A stretch of DNA of 64,000 nucleotides, from assembly GCF_050948175.1 (NCBI RefSeq), contig NW_027490097.1, positions 744,001 through 808,000 on the forward strand. Direction: 5' to 3'. How positions within the stretch are numbered: the stretch's first letter is position 1; every line of letters starts with the position of its first letter. The DNA is from Xylocopa sonorina (taxonomy: Eukaryota > Arthropoda > Insecta > Hymenoptera > Apidae). The position numbers were made by a program, and so were the translations under genes. This document shows positions 27,901 through 40,374 of this stretch, piece after piece. The notes under the pieces are model-generated. The model did no database searches, was not told where the DNA came from, and saw only the letters and a program-made list of their open reading frames with translations.

Positions 27901-27985
27901 CATTTCTATGTTTCATGGTAAGATATAACATGATTTGCGAAGTGTCATGTATTCCTCGTCTACACTTCAAATGAATGTAAATGCG
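21950..27985. repeat. 2436-bp (14-unit) higher-order repeat, about 2.5 tandem copies
   Basis: Corresponding positions recur at an offset of 2436 bp: 22,441, 24,877 and 27,313 all begin GCTTGCAGATATC, and the AAAACCCGAAATCGC and GTCCAGGTATCG markers recur likewise. Approximate copies are 21,950-24,386, 24,387-26,822 and a partial third at 26,823-27,985. Differences between copies 1 and 2 are few (for example ATACATT/ATTCATT near 23,231/25,667 and CTAGGAATCG/CTAGGTATCG near 23,671/26,107). This is the clearest true higher-order repeat in the window. Confidence 0.85.
22276..24281. repeat. 19-unit duplication, right copy
   Basis: This is the second copy of 18,970-20,975. It forms most of the first 14-unit higher-order copy. 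The 14-unit amplification therefore acted on material already duplicated at 19 units, which orders the two events. Confidence 0.65.
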
Positions 27986-28555
27986 ACACTTCCTTGCTAG
28001 GAAATAGCGTCTGCAGATGTCTAGGTATCGTAGCAATAGATTTCTAATGCTTCTTAATACGCGATATCGCATCTCATTTCTATGTTTCATGGTAAGATAT
28101 AATATGATTTGCTATGTGTTATGTATTCCTCGTCTACACTTCAAATGATTGTAAATTTGTCACTTCCTTGCTAGGAAGTAGCGTCTGCAGATGTCTAGGT
28201 ATCGTAGCAATAGATTTCTAATGCTTCTTAAAACGCGATATCGCATCTCATTTCTATGTTTCATGGTAAGATATAATATGATTTGCGAAGTGTTATGTAT
28301 TCCTCGTCTACATTTCAAGTGAATGTAAATGCGACACTTCCATGCAAGGAAATAGCGTTTGCAGATGTCTACGTATCGTAGCAATGGAGTTCTTATAATA
28401 CTTAAAACGCGATATCGCATCTCATTTCTATGGTTCATGGTATGATATAATATGATTTGCGAAGTATCATGTATTCCTCGTCTACACTTCAAAGGAATGT
28501 GAATGCGACACTTCCATGCAAGGAAATAGCGTTTGCAGATGTCTACGTATCGTAG
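27985..28555. repeat. Shifted continuation of the 14-unit repeat (3 units lost)
   Basis: At about 27,985 the third 14-unit copy stops matching at offset 2436 and instead matches 26,070-26,640 at offset 1914 bp (11 units). Three units (522 bp) are thus missing from the third copy. The continuation includes the type C unit near 28,150 and the ATGGTTCATGGTATG unit near 28,430. At about 28,555 it switches to sequence matching 14,636 onward (offset 13,920 bp, 80 units). Confidence 0.65.
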
Positions 28556-30449
28556 CAACAGGGTTCTTATGATTCTTAAAACGCGATATCGCATCTCATA
28601 TCTATGTTTCATGGTAAGATATAATATGACTTGCGAAGTGTTATGCATTCCTCGTATACGATTCAAATGAATGTAGATGAGACACTTCCTTGCAAGGAAA
28701 TAGCGTTTGCAGTTGTCTACGTATCGTAGCAATAGAGTTCTTATGATTCTTAAAACCCGAAATCGCATCTCAGTTCTATGTTTCATGGTAAGATATAATA
28801 TGATTTGCGAAGTGTTATGTATTCCTCGTCTACACTTCAAATGAATGTGAATGCGACATTTCCTCGCTAGGAAATAGCGTTTGCAGATGTCTACGTATCG
28901 TAGCAATAGATTTCTAATGCTTCTTAAAACGCGATATCGCATCTCATTTCTATGTTTCATGGTAAGATATAATATGATTTGCGAAGTGTCATGTATTCCT
29001 CGTCTACACTTCAAATGAATGTAAATGCGACACTTCCTTGCAAGGAAATAGCGTTTGCAGTTGTCTACGTATCGTAGCAATAGAGTTCTTATGATTCTTA
29101 AAACGCGATATCGCATCTCATTTCTATGTTTCATGGTAAGATATAATATGGTTTGCGATGTGTTATGTATTCCTCGTCTACACTTCAAATGAATGTGAAT
29201 GCGACATTTCCTCGCTAGGAAATAGCGTTTGCAGATGTCTACGTATCGTAGCAATAGTGTTCTTATGATCCTTAAAACGCGATATCGCATCTCATTTCTA
29301 TGTTTTGTAGTAAGATATAATACGATTTTCGAAGTGTTATGTATTCCTCGTCTACACTTCAAATGAATGTGAATACGACACTTCCTCGATAGGAAATAGA
29401 GCTTGCAGATATCTACGTATCGAAGCAATAGATTTCTAATGCTTCTTAAAACGCGATATCGCATCTCATTTCTATGTTTCATGGTAAGATATAATATGAT
29501 TTGCGAAGTGTCATGTATTCCTCGTCTACACTTCAAATGAATGTAAATGCGACACTTCCTTGCAAGGAAATAGCGTTTGCAGTTGTCTACGTATCGTAGC
29601 AATGGAGTTCTTATGATACTCAAAACGCTATATTGCACCTCATATCTATGTTTCATGATAAGATATAATATTCATTGCGAAGTGTTATGCATTCCTCGTA
29701 TACGATACAAATGAATGTAGATGAGACACTTCCTTGCAAGGAAATAGCGTTTGCAGATGTCTACGTATCGTAGCAATAGTGTTCTTATGATTCTTAAAAC
29801 GCGATATCGCATCTCATTTCTATGTTTCATGGTGAGATATAATATGATTTGCGAAGTGTCATGTATTCCTCGTCTACACTTCAAATGAATGTAAATGCGA
29901 CACTTCCTTGCTAGGAAATAGCGTCTGCAGATGTCTAGGTATCGTAGCAATAGAGTTCTTATGATTCTTAAAACGCGATATCGCATCTCATTTCTATGTT
30001 TCATGGTAAGATATAATATGATTTGCGAAGTGTTATGTATTCCTCGTCTACACTTCAAATGAATGTAAATGCGACACTTCCTTGCTAGGAAATAGCGTCT
30101 GCAGATGTCTAGGTATCGTAGCAATAGATTTCTAATGCTTCTTAAAACGCGATATCGCATCTCATTTCTATGTTTCATGGTAAGATATAATATGATGTGC
30201 GAAGTGTTATGTATTCCTCGTCTACACTTCAAATGAATGTAAATGCGACACTTCCTCGCTAGGAAATAGCGTTTGCAGATGTCTACGTATCGTAGCAATA
30301 GATTTCTAATGCTTCTTAAAACGCGATATCGCATCTCATTTCTATGTTTCACGGTAAGATATAATATGATTTGCGAAGTGTTATATATTCCTCGTCTACA
30401 CTTCAAATGAATGCAAATGCGACACTCCCTTGCTAGGAAATAGCGTCTG

Positions 30450-33408
30450 CAGATGTCTAGGTATCGTAGCAATAGAGTTCAAATGCTTCTTAAAACGAGA
30501 TATAGCATCTCATATCTATGTTTCATGTTAAGATATAATATTCATTGCGAAGTGTTATGCATTCCTCGTCTACGATTCAAATGAATGTAAATGCGACACT
30601 TCCTTCCAAGGAAATAGCGTTTGCAGATGTCTACCTATCGTAGCAATAGAATTCTAATGCTTCTTAAAACGCGATATCGCATCTCCTTTCTAAGTTTCAT
30701 GGTAAGATATAATATGATGTGCGAAGTGTTATGTATTCCTCGTCTACACTTCAAATGAATGTAAATGCGACACTTCCCTGCAAGGAAATAGCGGTTGCAG
30801 ATGTATACCTATCGTAGCAATAGAGTTCAAATGCTTCTTAAAACGAGATATAGCATCTCATATCTATGTTTCATGTTAAGATATAATATTCATTGCGAAG
30901 TGTTATGCATTCCTCGTCTACGATTCAAATGAATGTAAATGCGACACTTCCTTCCAAGGAAATAGCGTTTGCAGTTGTCTACGTATCGTAGCAATAGAGT
31001 TCTTATGATTCTCAAAACGAGATATAGCATCTCATATCTATGTTTCATGTTAAGATATAATATTCATTGCGAAGTGTTATGCATTCCTCGTCTACGATTC
31101 AAATGAATGTAAATGCGACACTTCCTTCCAAGGAAATAGCGTTTGCAGTTGTCTACGTATCGTAGCAATAGAGTTCTTATGATTCTCAAAACGCGATATC
31201 GCATCTCATTCCTATGTTTCATGGTAAGATATAATATGATTTGCGAAGTGTTATGTATTCCTCGTCTACACTTCAAATGAATGTAAATGCGACACTTCCC
31301 TGCAAGGAAATAGCGGTTGCAGATGTATACCTATCGTAGCAATAGAGTTCAAATGCTTCTTAAAACGAGATATAGCATCTCATATCTATGTTTCATGTTA
31401 AGATATAATATTCATTGCGAAGTGTTATGCATTCCTCGTCTACGATTCAAATGAATGTAAATGCGACACTTCCTTCCAAGGAAATAGCGTTTGCAGTTGT
31501 CTACGTATCGTAGCAATAGAGTTCTTATGATTCTCAAAACGAGATATAGCATCTCATATCTATGTTTCATGTTAAGATATAATATTCATTGCGAAGTGTT
31601 ATGCATTCCTCGTCTACGATTCAAATGAATGTAAATGCGACACTTCCTTCCAAGGAAATAGCGTTTGCAGTTGTCTACGTATCGTAGCAATAGAGTTCTT
31701 ATGATTCTCAAAACGCGATATCGCATCTCATTCCTATGTTTCATGGTAAGATATAATATGATTTGCGAAGTGTCATGTATTCCTCGTCTACACTTCAAAT
31801 GAATGTAAATGCGGCACTTCCTTGCTAGGAAATAGCGTCTGCAGATGTCTAGGTATCGTAGCAATAGAGTTCAAATGCTTCTTAAAACGCGATATCGCAT
31901 CTCATTTCAATGTTTCATGGTAAGATATAATATGATTTGCGAAGTGTTATGTATTCCTCGTCTACACCTCAAATGAATGTAAATGCGACACTTCCTTGCA
32001 AGGAAATAGCGGTTGCAGATGTATACCTATCGTAGCAATAGAGTTCAAATGCTTCTTAAAACGAGATATAGCATCTCATATCTATGTTTCATGGTAAGAT
32101 ATAATATGATTTGCGAAGTGTTATATATTCCTCGTCTACACGTCAAATGAATGTAAATGCGACACTTCCTTGCAAGGATATAGCGTTCGCAGATGTCTAA
32201 GTATCGTAGCAATAGAGCTCTTATGATTCTCAAAACGCGATATCGCATCTCATTTCTATGTTTCAGGGTAAGATATAATATGATTTGCGAAGTGTCATGT
32301 ATTCCTCGCCTACACTTCAAATGAATGTAAATGCGACACTTCCTTCCAAGGATATAGCGTTAGCAGATGTCTACGTATCGTAGCAATAGATTTCTAATGC
32401 TTCTTAAAACGCGATATCGCATCTCATTTCTATGTTTCATGGTAAGATATAATATGATTTGCGAAGTGTTATATATTCCTCGTCTACACTTCAAATGAAT
32501 GTAAATGCGACACTCCCTTGCTAGGAAATAGCGTCTGCAGATGTCTAGGTATCGTAGCGATAGAGTTCTAATGCTTCTTAAAACGCGATATCGCATCACA
32601 TTTCAATGTTTCATGGTAAGATATAATATGATTTGCGAAGTGTTATGTATTCCTCGTCTACACTTCAAATGAATGTAAATGCGACACTTCCTTGCAAGGA
32701 AATAGCGGTTGCAGATGTATACCTATCGTAGCAATAGAGTTCAAATGCTTCTTAAAACGAGATATAGCATCTCATATCTATGTTTCATGTTAAGATATAA
32801 TATTCATTGCGAAGTGTTATGCATTCCTCGTCTACGATTCAAATGAATGTAAATGCGACACTTCCTTCCAAGGAAATAGCGTTTGCAGTTGTCTACGTAT
32901 CGTAGCAATAGAGTTCTTATGATTCTCAAAACGAGATATAGCATCTCATATCTATGTTTCATGTTAAGATATAATATTCATTGCGAAGTGTTATGCATTC
33001 CTCGTCTACGATTCAAATGAATGTAAATGCGACACTTCCTTCCAAGGAAATAGCGTTTGCAGTTGTCTACGTATCGTAGCAATAGAGTTCTTATGATTCT
33101 TAAAACGAGATATAGCATCTCATATCTATGTTTCATGTTAAGATATAATATTCATTGCGAAGTGTTATGCATTCCTCGTCTACGATTCAAATGAATGTAA
33201 ATGCGACACTTCCTTCCAAGGAAATAGCGTTTGCAGTTGTCTAGGTATCGTAGCAATAGAGTTCAAATGCTTTTGAAAAACGAGATATTGCATCTCATAT
33301 CTATGTTTCATGATAAGATATAATATTCATTGGGAAGTGTTATGCATTCCTCGTATACGATTCAAATGAATGTAAATGCGACGCTTCCTTGCAAGGAAAT
33401 AGGGTTTG
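30450..33408. repeat. Type B-rich block with TTCCTTCCAAGG variant
   Basis: B-type or B-hybrid units recur here about two out of three, far more densely than elsewhere. They share TTTCATGTTAAG, TTCCTTCCAAGGAAATAG and GCAGTTGTC variants. Hybrids with an A-type head (GTTCTTATGATTCTC) and B-type body (ACGAGATATAGC) are common. Inside lies a 522-bp tandem duplication, about 30,722-31,243 against 31,244-31,771. Reverse-strand open frames are short here because B units carry TGA. No gene is present. Confidence 0.8.
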
Positions 33409-33950
33409 CAGATGTCTACCTATCGTAGCAATACAATTCTAATGCTTCTTAAATCGCGATATCGCATCTCCTTTCTAAGTTTCATGGTAAGATATAATAT
33501 GATGTGCGAAGTGTTATGTATTCCTCGTCTACACTTCAAATGAATGTAAATGCGACACTTCCTTGCAAGGAAATAGCGTTTGCAGATGTCTACGTATCGT
33601 AGCAATAGATTTCTAATGCTTCTTAAAATGCGATATAGCATCTCATTTCTATGTTTCATGGTAAGATATAATATGATTTGCGAAGTGTTATGTATTCCTC
33701 GTCTACACTTCAAATGAATGTAAATGCGACACTTCCTCGCTAGGAAATAGCGTCTGCAGATGTCTAGGTATCGTAGCAATAGAGTTCAAATGCTTCTAAA
33801 AACGAGATATTGCATCTCATATCTATGTTTCATGATAAGATATAATATTCATTGGGAAGTGTTATGCATTCCTCGTATACGATTCAAATGAATGTAAATG
33901 CGACGCTTCCTTGCAAGGAAATAGGGTTTGCAGATGTCTACGTATCGTAG
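32601..33950. repeat. 16/17-unit duplication, left copy
   Basis: This block matches about 35,560-36,737. The offset is 2959 bp (17 units + 1) near TTTCAATGTTTC at 32,601/35,560 and 2785 bp (16 units + 1) after the shared 1-bp insertion at 33,271/36,056. The left copy has three TTCCTTCC units before that insertion and the right copy has two, so one unit was lost or gained. Shared markers include ATTGGGAAGTG, GCGACGCTTCC, ATAGGGTTTGC, ATACAATTC, AAATCGCGATATC and CTCCTTTCTAAG. Confidence 0.75.
33234..33408. repeat. 175-bp type B monomer with 1-bp insertion
   Basis: At 33,271 the unit reads TGCTTTTGAAAAACGAG where other B units read TGCTTCTTAAAACGAG, one base longer with a rearranged T/A run. 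The identical change recurs at 36,056, so it is a shared derived marker copied by duplication. Confidence 0.85.
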
Positions 33951-34309
33951 CAATAGATTTCTAATGCTTCATAAAATGCGATATAGCATCTCATTTCTAT
34001 GTTTCATGGTAAGATATAATATGATTGGCGAAGTGTTATGTATTCCCCGTCTACACTTCAAATGAATGTAAATGCGACACTTCCTTGCTAGGAAATAGCG
34101 TTTGCAGACGTCTACGTATCGTAGCAATAGATTTATAATGCTTCTTAAAACGCGATATCGCATCTCATTTCCATGTTTCATGGTAAGATATAACATGATT
34201 TGCGAAGTGTCATGTATTCCTCGTCTACACTTCAAAAGAATGTAAATGCGGCACTTCCTTGCTAGGAAATAGCGTCTGCAGATGTCTAGGTATCGTAGCA
34301 ATAGAGTTC

Positions 34310-35545
34310 AAATGCTTCTTAAAACGAGATATAGCATCTCATATCTATGTTTCATGATAAGATATAATATTCATTGCAAAGTGCTATGCATTCCTCGTCT
34401 ACGATTCAAATGAATGTAAATGCGACACTTCCTTGCAAGGAAATAGCGTTTGCAGTTGTCTACGTATCGTAGCAATAGTGTTCCTATGATTCTTAAAACG
34501 CGATACCGTATCTCATTTCTATGTTTCATGGTAAGATATAATATGATTTGCGAAGTGTTATGTATTCCTCGTCTACACTTCAAATGAATGTAAATGCGAC
34601 ACTTCCTCGCTAGGAAATAGCGTTTGCAGATGTCTACGTATCGTAGCAGTAGATTTCTAATGCTTCTTAAAACGCGATATCGCATCTCATTTCTATGTTT
34701 CATGGTAAGATATTATATAATTTGCGAAGTGTTATGTATTCCTCGTCTACACTTCAAATGAATGTAAATGCGACACTTCCTTGCTAGGAAATAGCGTCTG
34801 CAGATGTCTAGGTATCGTAGTGATAGAGTTCTAATGCTTCTTAAAACGCGATATCGCATCTCATTTCTATGTTTCATGGTAAGATATAATATGATTTGCG
34901 AAGTGTTATGTATTCCTCGTCTACACTTCAAATGAATGTAAATGCGACACTTGTTCGCTAGGAAATAGCGCTTGCAGATGTCTACGTATCGTAGCAATAG
35001 ATTTCTAATGCTTCTTAAAACGCGATATCGCATCTCATTTCTATGTTTCATGGTAAGATATTATACAATTTGCGAAGTGATATGTATTCCTCGTCTACAC
35101 TTCAAATGAATGTAAATGCGACACTTCCTTGCTAGGAAATAGCGTCAGCAGATGTCAAGGTATCGTAGCAATAGAGTTCTTATGATTCTTAAAACGCGAT
35201 ATCGCATCTCATTTCTATGTTTCATGGTAAGATATAATATGATTTGCGAAGTGTTATGTACTCCTCGTCTACACTTCAAATGAATGTAAATGCGACACTT
35301 CCTTGCTAGGAAATAGCGTCTGCAGATGTCTAGGTATCGTAGCAATAGATTTCTAGTGCTTCTTAAAACGCGATATCGCATCACATTTCTATGTTTCATG
35401 GTAAGATATAATGTGACTTGCGATGTGTTATATATTCCTCGTCTACACGTCAAATGAATGTAAATGCGACACTTCCTTGCAAGGATATAGCGTTTGCAGA
35501 TGTCTACGTATCGTAGCAATAGAGTTCTTATGATTCTCAAAACGC
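34310..35545. repeat. 18-unit duplication, left copy
   Basis: This block matches about 37,444-38,680 at an offset of 3134 bp, which is 18 units plus two single-base insertions lying between the copies (36,056 and 36,393). Shared markers are GATACCGTATCTC near 34,502/37,636, TATTATATAATTTGCG near 34,711/37,845, CGTAGTGATAGAG near 34,817/37,951, TATTATACAATTTGCG near 35,059/38,193, and GTCAGCAGATGTCAAGG near 35,145/38,279. Confidence 0.75.
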
Positions 35546-36018
35546 GATATCGCATCTCATTTCAATGTTTCATGGTAAGATATAATATGATTTGCGAAGT
35601 GTTATGTATTCCTCGTCTACACTTCAAATGAATGTAAATGCGACACTTCCTTGCAAGGAAATAGCGGTTGTAGATGTATACCTATCGTAGCAATAGAGTT
35701 CAAATGCTTCTTAAAACGAGATATAGCATCTCATATCTATGTTTCATGTTAAGATATAATATTCATTGCGAAGTGTTATGCATTCCTCGTCTACGATTCA
35801 AATGAATGTAAATGCGACACTTCCTTCCAAGGAAATAGCGTTTGCAGTTGTCTACGTATCGTAGCAATAGAGTTCTTATGATTCTTAAAACGAGATATAG
35901 CATCTCATATCTATGTTTCATGTTAAGATATAATATTCATTGCGAAGTGTTATGCATTCCTCGTCTACGATTCAAATGAATGTAAATGCGACACTTCCTT
36001 CCAAGGAAATAGCGTTTG

Positions 36019-36193
36019 CAGTTGTCTAGGTATCGTAGCAATAGAGTTCAAATGCTTTTGAAAAACGAGATATTGCATCTCATATCTATGTTTCATGATA
36101 AGATATAATATTCATTGGGAAGTGTTATGCATTCCTCGTATACGATTCAAATGAATGTAAATGCGACGCTTCCTTGCAAGGAAATAGGGTTTG
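36019..36193. repeat. 175-bp type B monomer, copy of the 33,234 insertion unit
   Basis: The unit carries the same TGCTTTTGAAAAACGAG change as the unit at 33,234, at the same unit position. It counts as one mutational event copied by duplication, not as an independent insertion. Confidence 0.85.
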
Positions 36194-36367
36194 CAGATGT
36201 CTACCTATCGTAGCAATACAATTCTAATGCTTCTTAAATCGCGATATCGCATCTCCTTTCTAAGTTTCATGGTAAGATATAATATGATGTGCGAAGTGTT
36301 ATGTATTCCTCGTCTACACTTCAAATGAATGTAAATGCGACACTTCCTTGCAAGGAAATAGCGTTTG

Positions 36368-36542
36368 CAGATGTCTACGTATCGTAGCAATAGATTTTCT
36401 AATGCTTCTTAAAATGCGATATAGCATCTCATTTCTATGTTTCATGGTAAGATATAATATGATTTGCGAAGTGTTATGTATTCCTCGTCTACACTTCAAA
36501 TGAATGTAAATGCGACACTTCCTCGCTAGGAAATAGCGTCTG
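36368..36542. repeat. 175-bp monomer with 1-bp T insertion
   Basis: The unit reads TAGATTTTCTAATGC at 36,391 where its partner in the left copy (near 33,606) reads TAGATTTCTAATGC. A T-run slippage is the simplest explanation. The shift breaks the reverse open frame at this point. Confidence 0.85.
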
Positions 36543-38978
36543 CAGATGTCTAGGTATCGTAGCAGTAGAGTTCAAATGCTTCTAAAAACGAGATATTGCA
36601 TCTCATATCTATGTTTCATGATAAGATATAATATTCATTGGGAAGTGTTATGCATTCCTCGTATACGATTCAAATGAATGTAAATGCGACGCTTCCTTGC
36701 AAGGAAATAGGGTTTGCAGATGTCTACCTATCGTAGCAATAGAATTCTAATGCTTCTTAAAACGCGATATCGCATCTCCTTTCTAAGTTTCATGGTAAGA
36801 TATAATATGATTTGCGAAGTGTTATGTATTCCTCGTCTACACTTCAAATGAATGTAAATGCGACACTTCCTTGCTAGGAAATAGCGTTTGCAGACGTCTA
36901 CGTATCGTAGCAATAGATTTATAATGCTTCTTAAAACGCGATATCGCATCTCATTTCTATGTTTCATGGTAAGATATAACATGATTTGCGAAGTGTCATG
37001 TATTCCTCGTCTACACTTCAAAAGAATGTAAATGCGGCACTTCCTTGCTAGGAAATAGCGTCTGCAGATGTCTAGGTATCGTAGCAATAGATTTCTAGTG
37101 CTTCTTAAAACGCGATATCGCATCACATTTCTATGTTTCATGGTAAGATATAATGTGACTTGCGAAGTGTTATATATTCCTCGTCTACACGTCAAATGAA
37201 TGTAAATGCGACACTTCCTTGCAAGGAAATAGCGTTTGCAGATGTCTACGTATCGTAGCAATAGATTTCTAATGCTTCTTAAAATGCGATATAGCATCTC
37301 ATTTCTATGTTTCATGGTAAGATATAATATGATTTGCGAAGTGTTATGTATTCCTCGTCTACACTTCAAATGAATGTAAATGCGACACTTCCTCGCTAGG
37401 AAATAGCGTCTGCAGATGTCTAGGTATCGTAGCAATAGAGTTCAAATGCTTCTAAAAACGAGATATTGCATCTCATATCTATGTTTCATGATAAGATATA
37501 ATATACATTGCGAAGTGCTATGCATTCCTCGTCTACGATTCAAATGAATGTAAATGCGGCACTTCCTTGCAAGGAAATAGCGTTTGCAGTTGTCTACGTA
37601 TCGTAGCAATAGTGTTCCTATGATTCTTAAAACGCGATACCGTATCTCATTTCTATGTTTCATGGTAAGATATAATATGATTTGCGAAGTGTTATGTATT
37701 CCTCGTCTACACTTCAAATGAATGTAAATGCGACACTTCCTCGCTAGGAAATAGCGCTTGCAGATGTCTACGTATCGTAGCAGTAGATTTCTAATGCTTC
37801 TTAAAACGCGATATCGCATCTCATTTCTATGTTTCATGGTTAGATATTATATAATTTGCGAAGTGTTATGTATTCCTCGTCTACACTTCAAATGAATGTA
37901 AATGCGACACTTCCTTGCTAGGAAATAGCGTCTGCAGATGTCTAGGTATCGTAGTGATAGAGTTCTAATGCTTCTTAAAACGCGATATCGCATCTCATTT
38001 CTATGTTTCATTGTAAGATATAATATGATTTGGGAAGTGTTATGTATTCCTCGTCTACACTTCAAATGAATGTAAATGCGACACTTCCTCGCTAGGAAAT
38101 AGCGTTTGCAGATGTCTACGTATCGTAGCAATAGATTTCTAATGCTTCTTAAAACGCGATATCGCATCTCATTTCTATGTTTCATGGTAAGATATTATAC
38201 AATTTGCGAAGTGATATGTATTCCTCGTCTACACTTCAAATGAATGTAAATGCGACACTTCCTTGCTAGGAAATAGCGTCAGCAGATGTCAAGGTATCGT
38301 AGCAATAGAGTTCTTATGATTCTTAAAACGCGATATCGCATCTCATTTCTATGTTTCATGGTAAGATATAATATGATTTGCGAAGCGTTATGTATTCCTC
38401 GTCTACACTTCAAATGAATGTAAATGCGACACTTCCTTGCTAGGAAATAGCGTCTGCAGATGTCTAGGTATCGTAGCAATAGATTTCTAATGCTTCTTAA
38501 AACGCGATATCGCATCTCATTTCTATGTTTCATGGTAAGATATAATATGACTTGCGAAGTGTTATATATTCCTCGTCTACACGTCAAATGAATGTAAATG
38601 CGACACTTCCTTGCAAGGATATAGCGTTTGCAGATGTCTACGTATCGTAGCAATAGAGTTCTTATGATTCTCAAAACGCGATATCGCATCTCATTTCTAT
38701 GTTTCAGGGTAAGATATAACATGATTTGCGAAGTGTCATGTATTCCTCGTCTACACTTCAAAAGAATGTAAATGCGGCACTTCCTTGCTAGGAAATAGCG
38801 TCTGCAGATGTCTAGGTATCGTAGCAATAGAGTTCAAATGCTTCTTAAAACGAGATATAGCATCTCATATCTATGTTTCATGATAAGATATAATATTCAT
38901 TGCGAAGTGCTATGCATTCCACGTCTACGATTCAAATGAATGTAAATGCGACACTTCCTTGCTAGGAAATAGCGTCTG

Positions 38979-39156
38979 CAGAGATCTAGGTATCGTAGCA
39001 ATAGAGTTCTAATGCTTCTTAAAACGCGATATCGCATCTCATTTCTATGTTTCATGGTAAGATATAATATGATTTGGGAAGTGTTATGTATTCCTCGCTA
39101 GTCTACACTTCAAATGAATGTAAATGCGACACTTCCTTGCATGGAAATAGCGTTTG
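38979..39156. repeat. 178-bp monomer with 4-bp insertion
   Basis: Near 39,097 the unit reads TTCCTCGCTAGTCTACAC where others read TTCCTCGTCTACAC. The extra four bases make TTCCTCGCTAG, which is the sequence of the dyad element 30-40 bases further along other units (TTCCTCGCTAGGAA). The insertion may therefore come from mispairing between the two TTCCTCG sites in a unit. It sits at the junction with the right array domain. Confidence 0.85.
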
Positions 39157-40374
39157 CAGATGTCTACCTATCGTAGCAATAGAGTTCTAATGCTTCTTAA
39201 AACGCGATATCGCATCTCATTTCTATGTTTCATGGTAAGATATAATATGATTTGCGAAGTGTAATGTATTCCTCGTCTACACTTCAAATGAATGTAAATG
39301 CGACACTTCCTTGCAAGGAAATAGCGACCGCAGATGTCTAGGTATCGTAGCGATAGAGTTCTTATGATTCTTAAAACGCGATATCGCATCTCATTTCTAT
39401 GCTTCATGGTAAGATATAATATGATTTGCAGTGTGTTACGTATTCCTCGTCTACACTTCAAATGAATGTAGATGCGACACTTCCTTGCTAGGAAATAGCG
39501 TCTGCAGATGTCTAGGTATCGTAGCGATAGAGTTCTAATGCTTCTTAAAACGCGATATCGCATCTCATTTCTATGTTTCATGGTAATATATAATATGATT
39601 TGCGAAGTGTTATGTATTCCTCGTCTACACTTCAAATGAATGTAAATGCGACACTTCCTTGCAAGGAAATAGCGTTTGCAGATGTCTACCTATCGCAGCA
39701 ATAGAGTTCTAATGCTTCTTAAAACGCGATATCGCATCTCATTTCTATGTTTCATGGTAAGATATAATATGATGTGCGAAGTGTCATGTATTCCTCGTCT
39801 ACACTTCAAATGAATCTAAATGCGACACTTCCTTGCAAAGAAATAGCGTCCGCAGATATCTAGGTATCGTAGCGATAGAGTACTTATGATTCTTAAAACG
39901 CGATATCGCATCTCATTTCTATGCTTCATGGTAAGATATAATATGATTTGCGAAGTGTTATGTATTCCTCGTCTACACTTCAAATGAATGTAAATGCGAC
40001 ACTTCCTTGCAAGGAAATAGCGTCCGCAGATGTCTAGGTATCGTAGCAATAGAGTTCTAATGCTTCTTAAAACGCGATATCGCATCTCATTTCTATGTTT
40101 CATGGTAAGATATAATATGATTTGCAAAGTGTCATGTATTCCTCGTCTACACTTCAAATGAATGTAAATGCGACACTTCCTTGCAAGGAAATAGCGTCTG
40201 CAGATGTCTACGTATCGTAGCAATAGAGTTCTTATGATTCTTAAAACGCGATATTGCATCTCATTTCTATGTTTCATGGTAAGATATAATGTGATTTGCG
40301 AAGTGTTATATATTCCTCGTCTACACTTCAAAGGAATGTGAATGCGACACTTCCTCGCTAGGAAATAGCGTTTG

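Larger units (their letters stand above)
1..30449. repeat. Left array domain: mixed A/B/C units with many higher-order duplications
   Basis: This part contains 175 units, mostly type A, with type B units interspersed irregularly. Variants seen essentially only here are type C (ATTTGTCAC near unit position 143), the GTAGATGAGACAC variant (for example near 4,315 and 29,720), and the GAGCTTGCAGATATC variant paired with TATCGAAG (for example near 4,170 and 29,400). It is built from overlapping duplications at offsets of 348, 522, 1392, 2436, 3132, 3306, 6090 and 6264/6438 bp, all whole multiples of 174. One 1-bp deletion near 14,121 is the only indel. No gene is present in any stretch. Confidence 0.85.
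35560..36737. repeat. 16/17-unit duplication, right copy
   Basis: This is the second copy of 32,601-33,950, one unit shorter, and it includes the shared insertion at 36,056. It also has a private extra T at 36,391-36,397 (TAGATTTTCTAATGC), which postdates the duplication because the left copy lacks it. Confidence 0.75.

Noticed and set aside
30450..33408. Inserted foreign element where open frames become short
   Set aside because: Unit phase stays intact through the region and every unit aligns to the same 174-bp repeat. The short frames come from TGA codons in type B units.
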